From positions 1,284,501-1,348,500 of the forward strand of contig NW_026515548.1 of assembly GCF_014898815.1 (NCBI RefSeq): a stretch of DNA of 64,000 bases. The letters run 5' to 3'. Of the stretch, positions 24,956 through 36,730 are shown in pieces; positions within the stretch are counted from its first letter, which is position 1, and each line of letters opens with the position of its first letter. The translations under genes were made by a program, and so were the position numbers. Below the pieces are notes generated by a model that was given only the letters and a program-made list of their open reading frames with translations, did not search any database and was not told where the DNA came from. Source of the DNA: Panonychus citri. Its lineage: Eukaryota; Arthropoda; Arachnida; Trombidiformes; Tetranychidae.

Positions 24956-26375
24956 ATGTTTCGACGATCTCGAATTAAGATCACACCAAAGATTCCACAA
25001 GCCAAAACTCCAGCAACTGAGTTGATTGATTCAACTAGATTACAGCAACAACAAAATCTTAACCAGCAACAAATCTACCAACAGCCCAATGGCTCTATGC
25101 AAGGTGTTGGTCACTATGGTCAACCCCAACATTATTCACAAACCCTTGAAAGGCCAAGATCATTGGGAATTAATCAAATAGATGGTTTTCATAATATGGA
25201 TCCAATGACTATACCACAAGCAATTCCAAATCATCCACCACCTGCTTATTATCCTCCTGGTAGTATTATGAATCAGAATCCTTATCATACGGGAAATCAA
25301 GGAGCAATTAATGAGATAACATCAACAGGTAGTCATACACCACCACCATCTTACTTTGCTACTCCTGGAACCGGAGATTCAATGATTTCTATTAATCAAA
25401 TGACAGAAAGTCAATTAAATCAAGGTCAACCAACAAGAAGAATTAATTCTCAAGGTAGAGTGTATTCCAATTCTTTTAATATCTTCTTAAAATCCAAAAC
25501 CAATTTAAATAATAGAAGTAGTAATATTAATAATAATCTCTCTCTTTCTTCTCTTTTTTTCTTTTCAGGATCATCATCAGCATCAATCACATCTCGCCCC
25601 TCACAACCTCCACCCGCACCTCCCAGTAACCCACCTGCAGGTCAATCACTTACAAGAGAAAGTCTTCCACCTCCACCACCTCCACCACCACCAAGCTCAG
25701 GAATGAATAGTGTGGTTAGAGGTGACAGTTTACACAACGAATTGCCACTTCCTCATCTTCCATCAGGGACACCTGTTGATGAAGATGCTCCTGTTAATGA
25801 GCACGGTCAGCCATCAAAACGAATAAGATTAACACCAGAAGATTTACTTAACAGAAATTCCATCACAATTTTTCACCTCATTCATGGTTCCATTTCTCGG
25901 ACCAAAAACCAAAGGAAAAGAAAACCACTGACCCGATGCTGGAAGTAAAGATCCTGAAAACGACGAAACTCCAAATATCGAAAACGATGACAGTATGATC
26001 ATTGGACCTCGTGTAAAAGTTGGTCCTGATGGTCAGATAATAATTGATGAAGAATCTTTGGTGATCAAGAAAACAAAGCCCGTTGAAACGACATCAGTTG
26101 AAGAATCAGTCAGTGGTAAAACGACATATGCCTCGTTTCGTAAGCGACCGCCGACCGCTCGATGGAGTAAAACGGAAACAATTGAATTTTATACAGCACT
26201 TAACCTAATTGGGCCTGATTTCTCATTGATGTCAACCCTTTTTTTTAACGGAAAACGAACTCGGACAGATTTGAAGAACAAATTTCGACGAGAAAATAAA
26301 TTAAACCAACCTGTTATCGAGAAAGCCTTATACGAGGCCGATGTCGATTATTGTTTAGCTCGAGTAGCCAGTTGA
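24956..26375 (+). CDS. Chimeric BDP1 (TFIIIB B'') carrying a WASF-derived proline-rich segment
   Basis: BDP1 is the SANT-domain subunit of TFIIIB, needed for RNA polymerase III initiation. The protein starts MFRRSRIKITPKIP, like the BDP1 N-terminus. From 25001 to 25766 it is a copy of the WASF Gln/Pro-rich region in the opposite orientation to the WASF gene next door. After that come TPVDEDAPVNEHGQPSKRIR and, from 25995, BDP1 sequence: GPRVKVGPDGQIIIDEESL, TTYASFRKR and the SANT core (RWSKTETIEFYTALNLIGPD, then GKRTRTDLKNKFRREN). It stops about 16 residues after the SANT domain, so the conserved region downstream of SANT is missing. Between about 25850 and 25945 the frame moves from 2 to 1 to 0, consistent with two missing bases. 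It is either a young fusion gene or a decaying one; I favour a gene with sequence errors, without certainty. Confidence 0.8.
25001..25766 (+). repeat. Inverted copy of WASF exon 1 (3' part), intron 1 and exon 2
   Basis: The source is 22199-23927 on the minus strand. Exon-like parts are 25001-25454 (454 against 466 bp) and 25569-25766 (198 against 249 bp). The intron between them shrinks from 1014 to 114 bp (25455-25568) but keeps the donor CAAG/GTAGAG and acceptor TTTTCAG/GATCATC. Coding indels against the source are -6, -6, -54 and +3 bp. The homology ends exactly at the donor site of WASF exon 2. Retained intron sequence shows the copy was made at DNA level, not by retroposition. Confidence 0.92.
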
Positions 26376-27964
26376 TTGTTTACCCAATTATATATCATCA
26401 GTATTCATTTTTCCAATCTTAGTTAGATTGTTGTTTTAATTTCTCACTGAGTTGTCATCAAAATCTCCTCAGGCTAAAAGTGAAAATCAATTTCTCTCTT
26501 TCTCTTTACCATTTATATGAAAATCATACACTCGATGGAAAATCTAATCGTTGTGATTGTAATCTATTAATTATTGTATCATCGATATGTATTTAATCAA
26601 AGAGACGAGACTTTGACTTGCGATAATTTATCAACTAAACAATAATCGTAGTTAATTGTGACAATTGTATTAATAAACCTCTTGTTTCTGTTCACAATTA
26701 AACAGATGAAAATCTTGTTTTCTCATTTGATCAACAACAGTTAATTACAATCAGTTGATTACAATTTCATCTCTTAACAACAAATCGGATAAAAAGAAAA
26801 ATTTATTTGAAAACAATCTCGTTGGTGATTAAGTCTCTCTCTCACAATTAATTATGATTGAAGATAATTTCGATTCACAATTAAATTTGATTTTAATTAC
26901 AAGGGTTAAGTAGATTTTTTCAAGGTTTTCAACTCAACGATTAAACTAATTGCTTGAAAACAAGTTAATTTGGAAACTAATTATCGGTGATTAGATTAAA
27001 TCAATCACAACAACATCTAAATCACAAATTGTCATTTCTTTTTTTCGTAATCATCTCGATCGTCATATCCAGTGATCAACTGATTCACTAAATTACACCA
27101 ACTCCAAGAAATTAACACCTTAGGAATTAAATTGTATCTCTATTGATATTAAGCAACGTTGCTAGTAAATTGTTTCAAAATTAAATAAATAATTTGCTAA
27201 GCAATGATTAGTTAATTGTCTGTTATTAACTACATGAAAAGGTTAATAACTTGAAGATTCATGTCAATGTACTTGAGGTAAATTCATAGTAATCAACTGA
27301 TTAAACTTATTTCTTGATTACAACCATTTAGATTGAATTAAATTGTAAACAGAAACTTTAATTTTCCAACAATGGTAACAATTAATTTGCGAAGTAAACA
27401 ATTTAATTAGAAGACGAAATTGATTCAATATGAGATAATTTTCCTTTTGAATGAATAAATTTCAATAAATTGTCAAGGTTTCGAGAATTGTAGTTAATTG
27501 TTGAGTTAATTACGTAGATTGTGATGAAAATAGTAACTAAATCGGCAATTAAGTGATAAACGATTAAAAACTAATAAGTTTTCACAATTCGTCAGTTTAA
27601 TGTCACTCCTATTAACTTTTCCAATCGTAATTAGATTGTTGTTGTAATTTCTCACTGATTTGTGATCGAAATGCCCTCAGGCGAAAAGTGAAAGTAATTT
27701 TCTCTAACAAACTTTAATATTTATCTTATTCTCAATCTTCTTTATCATCTTCATCTTCATCATCATCATTATCCATCTTGAATATTTCCAGTTTCTCTCA
27801 ATATCTATCCTTGATTATCAAGCTTTAGATTCACATTTGAAAAGTTTCCAAAAACAAAGTTAGTTGAAAAATTTTCCAATCTCTTAATTGTGATTACTTG
27901 ATTGTCACCATCTTCACTTAAATAAATATCTAATTCTCATTCATCAACAATTAACATTACAATC
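26376..27964. other. Intergenic, BDP1-like gene to secreted cysteine-rich gene
   Basis: 1.6 kb of AT-rich DNA. A diverged direct repeat of about 80 bp occurs at 26409-26489 and 27617-27695, sharing TTAGATTGTTGTT, TTTCTCACTGA and AAAAGTGAAA. No ORF is supported. Confidence 0.5.
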
Positions 27965-28927
27965 ATGTTCACTTGTGTTTTTTGTTTCCTCATCCCGTTC
28001 ACATTGATTTCTAGTAAGTTTACCGTTAATTGTGTTACATTGAACCAATCGTAATTTATTGTTAATTGTTAAATCTTAATTTAGTTACCCAAGCAAATGG
28101 AAACAGTTCTTGCGACAAATCAATTGACCGAATGGACAAGATTTTCAAAGAAGCGCTTTTCATTAAACAAGGAATCAAATTCCCATCTAATGATAAAGAA
28201 ATTGATGCTTATTGCAGGTAAGTGAATTAAATTATCAACAATTAACTTGTAGTTAACCTTAATTGTTCAAATTAATCCATAGAAATGGTAAATTGTTTTC
28301 AAATGAGGCAAAAAATTTCAACAATTGCGCTAAACCATTTCCTCGGCAAGTTGTCCAAATATTGGGTAAAAGTTTGGGACGGACAATGAAGTCCATGTGT
28401 AAACCAGGAAAACCCCGTCAAGGTAAAGTGATTAATTGCTCAAACAATCAGCTAATTGTTGCTTACAATTAACAACTAATACAAATCGTAATCTCCCTCT
28501 AGATTTGGCCGCCGCTTTTGAATGTGCAACAACCTCTTACCATAAAGATTTACAAGATTGTGGACTAATTTTGGTCAATCAAATTTACCTCTCATCGAGT
28601 AATATGACCTCCGATCAATTGTTCCCGTTAATCTGTTGCTCATTCCATGAATTGGTTAATTGTATCAGATCAGCTGCAGTTCCTTCATGTACCGATGAAA
28701 AGTTTCATCTAACTAATTTTTTCATGGGACATATCAACAGATTAATCAAGGATTTGATTGACCTTCTCTGTGGCAAATGGTCAACAATTGAACAATGCCA
28801 ATTGTCAGCGCCCGAAGTTTTTGATCATTTGGCTAAATTAAACAACGTTTCGAGATTTAATTCAGATGAATCACTACTTGGAACCATATTAAACATAACA
28901 GCCAAATTATCATCGGAAGATGAATGA
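27965..28927 (+). CDS. Secreted 12-cysteine protein, family not recognised
   Basis: Four exons join in frame: 27965-28013 (signal peptide), 28085-28217, 28283-28422 and 28503-28927, with introns of 65-80 bp. The product is about 248 residues. After a hydrophobic leader (MFTCVFCFLIPFTLIS) the mature chain has 12 cysteines: two in exon 2, two in exon 3, eight in exon 4, including a CC pair (LICCSFHELVNCIRS). An even number and the spacing suggest six disulfides. Possible N-glycosylation sites are NSS, NMT, NVS and NIT. The pattern recalls small all-alpha secreted proteins of arthropods (DUF19- or DUF1397-like) but I cannot assign a family. No membrane anchor or catalytic motif is visible. Confidence 0.85.
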
Positions 28928-30620
28928 TCAACAATTAAGATCACAAGTCGATTTGATTGATCCAATTTTTTTTTTCATTATTTTACTTATTTCCAACTTT
29001 TATAAACCCAATTAAATATACTCATCGTAATCGTAATCAAATTGATTGTAATTATTGTATGAATGATGTTTAATCAAAGAAACGATATTAATTACTGATG
29101 ATGATGATGATGATGATTTACAGTTAACCATTGAATGGTTTAATTTAATTAGGTTACTCAATTTACTTTCTCTAATGGGTTATTTACCTGATTAACTGTA
29201 TCAAATTACTAGTTAATCAAATGTGAATGACAAAAACAAAATTTACTAAATTGTTGTAGTTAAATAGGAAATCTGGATTAGGACAATTATAATTGTCGAC
29301 TCACTATTATCACAGAATTACCTGGATTTCTTATTATTATTATGATTAAACAATCAAGTATTAAATTGGTTAATAAATTGTTACGTTGTTCATCAATTGG
29401 TTAACTGATTAAATCAACGCAATTAATACTTAATTATTGTATAATTGTAGAGGAAGAGGAATAATTGAAATTGTCCCCATGATAAATTGTCTTTTAAATT
29501 GCTGATTCATTGATTGCATGATATTAATTTGATGACAGTTAATTGACTAGACTGATTCTCTTAACCAGATTAACTTTTGTTTAATTGGACAATCATTGAG
29601 TTAACCAATCAACAGAATTACAAATAATAATAATATATTATTAACCTAATTGTTGTAACAATCAACTATCAATGATATCGTTCATTGGCCTACCTTTTAG
29701 TTTTTTGTTTTTGATTCTACTATTTAATTGTTGCTGGTGATTTGTTGATTATTTTGTTTATTAATTGATGGAAAAACTGAAAATAATTACAATTTAAATG
29801 AAAATCAATCAATTGAATTTCAATCGATTATTAAAACCATTTAATCATCAAATTGTTTTGCTTTGTTTCGTTTAAATTGTTATCATTGAATATTAATGTT
29901 TCCGTCCGGTGATATGCTAATCATTTTATCTAATCAACAAAGGAAATTGTTAATCAATTGTTAATTCGTATTTAAATTGAATCTTGTTTTTTCCTTCATC
30001 ATCTTAATTGTTAACAATCAATTCTAAAATCAATGCAACCATCGAATCCACAAGAAAATAGATAATCTCACATAATCTCAAATCCTTGAGATTCTTATGA
30101 TTAAAACACAAGAGAGAGAGAAAAAAAAGAAGAGATTAAATTAAGTTAATCAGGAGGCGAAAATTAAATGACGAAAAATGATCCAAATGATTAAAGATAA
30201 TTTAAAGAGAGAAAGAGAGATTTAGATTAACCAGTAGAATCTGTTGATTTTTCTCTTATGAACAATTCCACCAATTTGACAATTGAAACAAAAAGAACCA
30301 ATGAAAATGCCAAAAAAAAGAAAAGAAAAAAAGCCAAAGTTAATTGTTCGCAATTAAGAAAATGGAAACAAATCAACAAATGGATTAACCGAAAAGAAGA
30401 AAATGTTTTCTAATTGTGTCGACAGATGGAATTACTTTCCAACTCTGAAGCGAAGTGTTTATGTCACGTGATTCGATCTTCTATTTGCTGGTTTTTTTTT
30501 CGCTCGCTGTAAATGTTGTTTTATTTTCTCTCTTTCTCTTTCTCACTTTGGTTCATGAAGATAATGATTTCGGAATTTGTTTCTTGATGTTGTTTTTTAT
30601 TAATGTTTTGATGGTTGTTT
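28928..30620. other. Intergenic upstream of the SATB/dve-type gene
   Basis: 1.7 kb, AT-rich, presumably holding the promoter and 5' UTR of the next gene. It contains (GAT)n at about 29098-29116. A 77-codon frame at 30455-30688 overlaps the proposed start in another frame and looks like 5' UTR. Confidence 0.45.
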
Positions 30621-32972
30621 ATGTTGCACGCGCCAATGGATTACTTAGATTGTGCTTGTTTCACAGGACGAACAAGTATTCCAATTAGATGTATTGTTGA
30701 AAGGGTTAGTCCATTGGTTAGTAATAATCTCACCTCACCATCTTCACCAACATCACCACCAACAAATGTCTCTTCAAATTCAACTACACCACCAGTGACA
30801 ATAACAACAACACCAACCTCACTTTTACCACTTTCATCTTCATCTTTACTTTCACCTACAAGTAATTTGACAACAACAACAACAGCAACAATAACAGTAA
30901 CAACAAATTCAACAACAACAACAACAACACATTCGGTAACCCATAGTACTACAACTACTACAACCACCTCTCCATCATCATCATCAACCTTACCTGTTTA
31001 CCAATATTTCCAATAAATTGTGGTGGATCATCGATTGGATCAACTTCTTGTAATCCTAATGCTAATTTAACTACACACGAATTAATATCGGATGGTACAA
31101 CAATCGATTCTAAAACTGATCCATTGGCAATAACATCATCATCATCATCTTCATCATTATCATCTGTTACACAATCAGTAAATTGTTTCAATACGATAAA
31201 CAAGACATTGTCACCAAGTCTAATATCAAAAGAAAATTTAATTACACCAACAACATCATCATCATTATCATCTGCTGGTGATAAAAACTCAGGTGAAGGA
31301 GGTTGCACTGTAGGGAGTGAAAGTGTTGCTGAATTAAAATCAGTTAATTCAACCAGCACCAGTAATTGTAATAATATTGTTGATGAAAATATTGATGTTA
31401 ATCCTGCCAATTTAACCAATAGTAATAATAATTGTAATCTTGATGAGAATAATATTAATAACAACAACAGCAACAGCAACAACAACAACAACACCAGTGG
31501 TAGTGTCAATGTTACCGGTAATATAACATCAAATGGTGATTCTTGTGTTAATCTTACAATAGGAGAGAAATCAATCAATAATAATACCAGAAGTCCTGAT
31601 AATAATAACACAAGTAACAGCCCGAACAATCAACGACAATTAAACATTTCCCCGTTACAAGATTTAAGTAATAAAATCAATAGTGAATCAATTTCTGTTG
31701 GACAATTATCACCAACATCAACACTTCGTAATCTATTTGGACTAAACAATAATCCATTCCAGTTGAATCATTTAAATCTCAATCAATCACCTCTTAATTA
31801 TCTCAATCATAACAACCATCATCATCATCATCATCATCATCTTCACCATCATTCAAACCTTTTATCCACAAATTTTGAACATTCCTCGACTTTAAATCAA
31901 CAACAACAATCAAACGGAGATTCATCACCAGGTAATTCTGGTTCATCAAGAACTTTTCCAGCCTCAATATCTCCATCGGGTGTTGTTGAACAAGATTCTT
32001 TTGCAATAATTACTTCGGGAATATTATTTTCCAATTTAGTGAAAACTGCCCTTCTACATTTAGGATATTCAACATCCGAAATCACTGGGGCCAAAGGTAA
32101 ATACAATATCTTTACTAATCTCTATTTCTCTCCCTCTTTATCTTAATCCCAAATCCTTAATCGTATTGAGAAATTTATATTATACAAGGAAATGAATTGC
32201 TAATGTTTTCTCGGTATAGACAATTAAGTCTCTCTCTCTCTCTTTCTGTTTATGAATTAAGAGAAATGGATGACAGAGAGAAAGAAAGAGAGAGAGGAAG
32301 AGAGGAAGAAAACAATAACAATTAACAGTGAAAAAGGAAAAAACAACAAGAAAAGAAACCCAATTGTTCATAATGTTCATATGAATATAAACTTAAATTC
32401 TTTTCTCTCATTGATTTACACAGAATTTTTTTCACTTCTATTCTGTGTTGACTGTTTTCATTTTTCTGCTTATTCTCTTTCTTTTTCTTCTCTCTCTCTT
32501 TCTCTCTCTCTTTCTCTTTACAAGATGACAGATGAAAGGTGTAAAAGGCCTTCAAACCAATCAATTGTTCGATTCTTTTTCTTTTCTTTCCTTTCCTTTT
32601 TGCTTTTTATCTTATTCTTTATCCACCTCTGTCTATATTTCTTATTCTCTCTGTCTACTTGTGTCTATTTCTCTTCTTGTTCTTGTTCTTCTCTCTTCTC
32701 ATATGTTTACCTACTTCTTTTCTCCCTTCTTTTTCTGCTCCTTCTTCTCTTTCTCTGGTACTCTTTCACTATTCCTCTGTCTGTCTCTTTCTTTCTATGT
32801 GTATATATTATTCAACTATTGCTTACCTGATTTTCATCCATGATTTTTGATGACAATCATCAACCTCAATCGTCTCAAGAATCAACAAGAAAACATCAAT
32901 ATCAACATGAACTTTACTGCGATTATTTATTGTCTGTGTGAGATACGAGTGAAAGAGAGACAGAGAGTGAGT

Positions 32973-33005
<33 letters not shown>

Positions 33006-36000
33006 AGAAAGAGTTGTATGAGAGACAGGGAGAGAGAAGAAAAAATTACCTGATGGAAAATCTGACAAAAAAAAATTCTACGATAAGTGACTCAGTTAAT
33101 TAACTATTATGATCAGTTTTCCAAACAACTTTTACCAGTTAATCACACAGTGAATTAGCATTAGCTTAATCATCATGATCCGATCTGAATCTACTCACCT
33201 GTCAACAATTTAACTCTTTTCTCTATTTATCTACATTCACTAATTAAAGAAAATTCAATGATGTCTTCCACTTTCTCTCCCTCTCTCTCTCTCACTCTTT
33301 CATGATGATGATAATCAAATAAAATAATTGATTTACATCACAATTGTATGATAAGTACAATTGATTTGAAAATTATTACTTTTCTCCAATTATGATTTTT
33401 TAGGCTTCTCTTGAATAGTTTTTTATATTTAATTCCTTTTGTAATCAGTTGATTCAATTGAAGTTTTAAATATATTCAGAATTGACTCTGTCTCTCTCTC
33501 TCTTTCTCCTTCGCATTTACTATCAAGGTTGACGATTTTTTTCCTCTTGATGATGATGATGATCGTCATTATCTCTCAATCCTATTTAACATGATACAAT
33601 TGACTGGCAAGTTTCAAGTTTCTGAAAAGTCAGAGGTCCAGTTAGAGAATCAGATTTTCCTCTCTCCCTCTCCCTCTCCTCTCTCTCTCTCTCTCTCTCT
33701 TCCTCCCTCGATATGATTTTTGATACATCGACAGGATGACTGTTTATAATCACTGCCCACCAATGATACCGATCAATTTGACGATGATGATGAAGATAAA
33801 TACAATAATGATAAACTGAGTAACCCTAATAAATGATAATGATTAACTAATATAAAAGGGGTGACAAAAGCAAATTGGGAACAATAAAGAAAAATAGTTG
33901 CAATGGTGACAAAGCGCATTTAGAATGAAAATAAATGATTTAATTTCTGATGATTACATTTTTCATTCTCTAACTGTAAATTGTCCAATGAATATTTAAC
34001 ATGATGATGAAAACCTGAAATTCATTATTCACCATCAATGGTTCATTTTTCTCATCATCATCTTTCAATTACCTTTCCTTTTACTCCCTCATTTCTAATT
34101 TTCATGATTAAACACTCACACTAATAGTCCTCGACACCCTGAAACCACAATTACAGGTAACTCTTTTTCACCTAGTTGCATTAAATAGGAAAACTGTAGC
34201 ATCTTCCTCTTTCCCCATCACTTTTGTTTTTCACTCTCAATGGATCATCATCATCATCATGTTAATCATAATCAACAATCAAGAGCAATAAAATATATTA
34301 ATCAAAGTCAACGGTTGATAAAATAAAACTAGACCACAACGAAATGAATTAAACTCACACTAGGTTGTCTTCCTATTGTTTCCGTCTTAAGAAATTATCA
34401 TCCTCATCTTATTGAGCAATTATCTTCATCCAAATCAACTAGTGTTTGTGTATATTTATAATAATAATAAAGTATATTAATTTGAATAGAAAGGAACAAA
34501 AAAATCAAGGATGCTGACGATGACAGAAAGAAGATGATGAGATGTGTTTACATGAGTGTTTATATCATGATGATAATAACAATAATAATCTTGATTAGTA
34601 AATAACCATAGATGATTGTGAAGAAGAAAAAAACTAATGAATGTTTATAATAGTTTTCTTACCTTCTCTCTCTCATTTCCATCATCCTCATCATCTCCTC
34701 TGCCGTCAATATTGTTTTGCTATTTAACGAAAATCAATCAAAGTTACATCTCAATTAAAATGTTACTTTGACTACCTGTTGTGTTCAATATTGGTGATTG
34801 AATGAAATGATTATTATTTCATTGATTCTAATTCTCTTTTGCATTTATATTAACAATAATTGTAATTATTATTTATTGTTATTATCATTTATTTGGATCT
34901 TCCCGTTATTATTATTCATCTTTTTCTCCCAATCATTTAATAATTTTTTTCATCTTCTTTTCGCTTCTTCATCTTTTCATCATTTTCTTTCTTGTTCATC
35001 ACTTAGGTAAAGAAAAACGCCTCAAGGCATTTTCTTATTCTCTTTTTCTTCGTTCATCATTGCATCTTCTCTCTCATTCTATTTGACTCCCTCTCCTCCC
35101 TCTTTGCTTTGTCTTTCCTTCTCAAATCATCTTCATCATTTTATCATCTCTCTCCTTCATCATCATCATCATCCTCTGGTTTCTATTCTGTTACCATAAA
35201 ATAGCTTTTAACTTTACCTTATTTCTTGCTTACTGTTTGCAAATAAATTCATTTGCAATGAAAAACTTATTACGTTTATTTTTTTTTTGCACAATCGCTG
35301 CAAATGCTTATGCAATTTGCAGGTCAGTTCTTAGACCGGATGGGCTTGAACTTATTGGTTCCAATAAAATGAAATTGACCGACATGAAGCATAGAGTTTA
35401 GAATAACAAGAAAGATGAAGATGCGATGATGAAATTGGCTGAGTTTTAGGCCTCGCCTTGCAAAGGAAATGAGCGAAATGAGCAAAAGACATTACAATTC
35501 AAACTGTGAAAACTACCTAATATTTTCAATCTAAAATTGTTATTTTATTTTTCTCATGTTTTTTTCCTTCTTATTTTTCATCATTTTTTTGAATTATCTT
35601 CATCTTCTCATCTGCATTTCCGATTTATAAGATAATCATCCTTATCCTCATCAACATCTTAGCATATTCATACTTTTTTTATCTTATCTTCTTCTACTTT
35701 CTTATTATTTGTAGAGGAAAAGCTGATAAATTCTTGCTTCTTTTTCATCCTCATCGTCTTTTTAACATCTTTTCTCCTTTATTTCATCATAATTTACACC
35801 TTAGAATCCACTCACCTCCACCTCCTCTTCATCTCTCTCGGTCTCTATCGTTGATCCTCATCCTTTTCTTCCCACTTTTGGGGGTCAGATTTTCTAGCAA
35901 GATATTTCAATCTTTACGTCAATTCTCATCATCATCCTTTCTCACTCTAGCTCTCTTTCTCTTTCTCTCTTACTTACTCCCTCATTTCTCTCTCTCTCTC

Positions 36001-36730
36001 TCTCTCTTGCTTAATATATAATATTTTATATAATAATGTGTTGAGGATCAGAAAACATTTATTGCCTTTTGAAACGAGAAAAGTGAAAAAAAATTTACTC
36101 AAAAAAAGGAAGGAAGAAAGATGATGAGGATAAAGATGATGGTGATGCGGATGAAGATGAAGATGAGAAAAGATGATGATGAAAGGTAAAGGTAAACCTA
36201 CAAAGAAAGTGAAGTAAGATTCATGAGATGTTTCCATAGTAAAGTAAAATATGGTTACAATATAAAGTAGTTTTTTTCTTATGCATTTTCAGAAAGAAGA
36301 TGATGAAGATAAAGATAAAACTAAAGAGAGTTAGTAGAGAGAGAGAGAGAGAATAAGTGAGTGAATAATCTAGTAATTGTTGGTTTGAAAGAGAAACATT
36401 CAGATATAACAGACAGAGAATAGGAAAAAGTAAAAAAAAAAGAAAGAGAAATGATGATGAGTAGCCAGGAATCGCCTTCATCTTTACTTTTAACACTTTA
36501 CGAGTGTGTAAATAACAATGATGCTCCTCCATCTCTCCCACCACCTCCATCATGCTTCATCTCTGTAACTCAATTTTATCATTATCATCTTTTACTCTTA
36601 CAGGATTTATCCAATTGAGGAACTGGAAACCATTAACACTGGACCAAATAACTGATTCAGTTGATGCCACTGTGGGCGACATAATGGGAGATATTAGTTC
36701 AATTGCGAGTCTAAGAATCATTTTGTCCAA
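30621..36730 (+). CDS. dve: SATB/defective proventriculus-type homeobox gene, 5' part (partial)
   Basis: Nuclear DNA-binding regulator of the SATB/dve class. Two coding exons are visible: 30621-32096 and 36604-36730 (phase 1 join, then a phase 2 donor). ATG could be 30621 or 30636. The ULD (ubiquitin-like oligomerisation) domain starts with TSIPIRCIVERV, resumes with SFAIITSGILFSNLVKTALL and LHLGYSTSEITGAKG, and continues in exon 2 with FIQLRNWKPLTLDQITD and DATVGDIMGDISSIASLRI. The last parts closely follow the SATB block LGYSHSSAA / KVGRWNPLPLSYVTDAPDATV. Between the first strand and the rest lie about 430 residues of Ser/Thr/Asn-rich sequence with a poly-His run (31818-31858). One frame change (30945-31015, next to (TCA)4) needs a restored base. 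The CUT-like and homeodomain exons are not in the window, so the symbol rests on the ULD only. Confidence 0.8.
32097..36603 (+). other. Intron 1 of the SATB/dve-type gene
   Basis: 4.5-kb intron with many (CT)n, (GA)n, (TCA)n and (GAGAGT)n tracts, for example 32470-32520, 32960-33010 and 33676-33699. It contains the first copy of a 1.13-kb repeat (34813-35943). Long frames here are low-complexity and not called. Confidence 0.65.
35258..35401 (+). CDS. Candidate small secreted peptide ORF, copy A
   Basis: A 47-residue frame with a convincing signal-peptide shape: MKNLLR, a hydrophobic core, then ANAYA as a likely cleavage site, followed by ICRSVLRPDGLELIGSN. It lies in an intron of the SATB/dve-type gene, on the same strand. 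A donor-like TTTGCAG/GTCAGT sits inside it, so it could instead be a first coding exon of a spliced gene. I recognise no homolog; low confidence as a real gene. Confidence 0.3.
   Translation: MKNLLRLFFFCTIAANAYAICRSVLRPDGLELIGSNKMKLTDMKHRV

Noticed and set aside
30455..30688. 77-codon hydrophobic frame before the SATB/dve-type start
   Set aside because: Overlaps the proposed start in another frame; T-rich 5' UTR gives a chance membrane-like translation.
30958..31629. 223-codon minus-strand frame rich in Leu and Asp
   Set aside because: It is the antisense of the Ser/Thr/Asn-rich coding exon of the SATB/dve-type gene; low-complexity sequence keeps all frames open.
32270..32830. 186-codon frame in intron 1 of the SATB/dve-type gene
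   Set aside because: Translates alternating purine and pyrimidine tracts; no family resemblance and overlapped by equally long frames on both strands.
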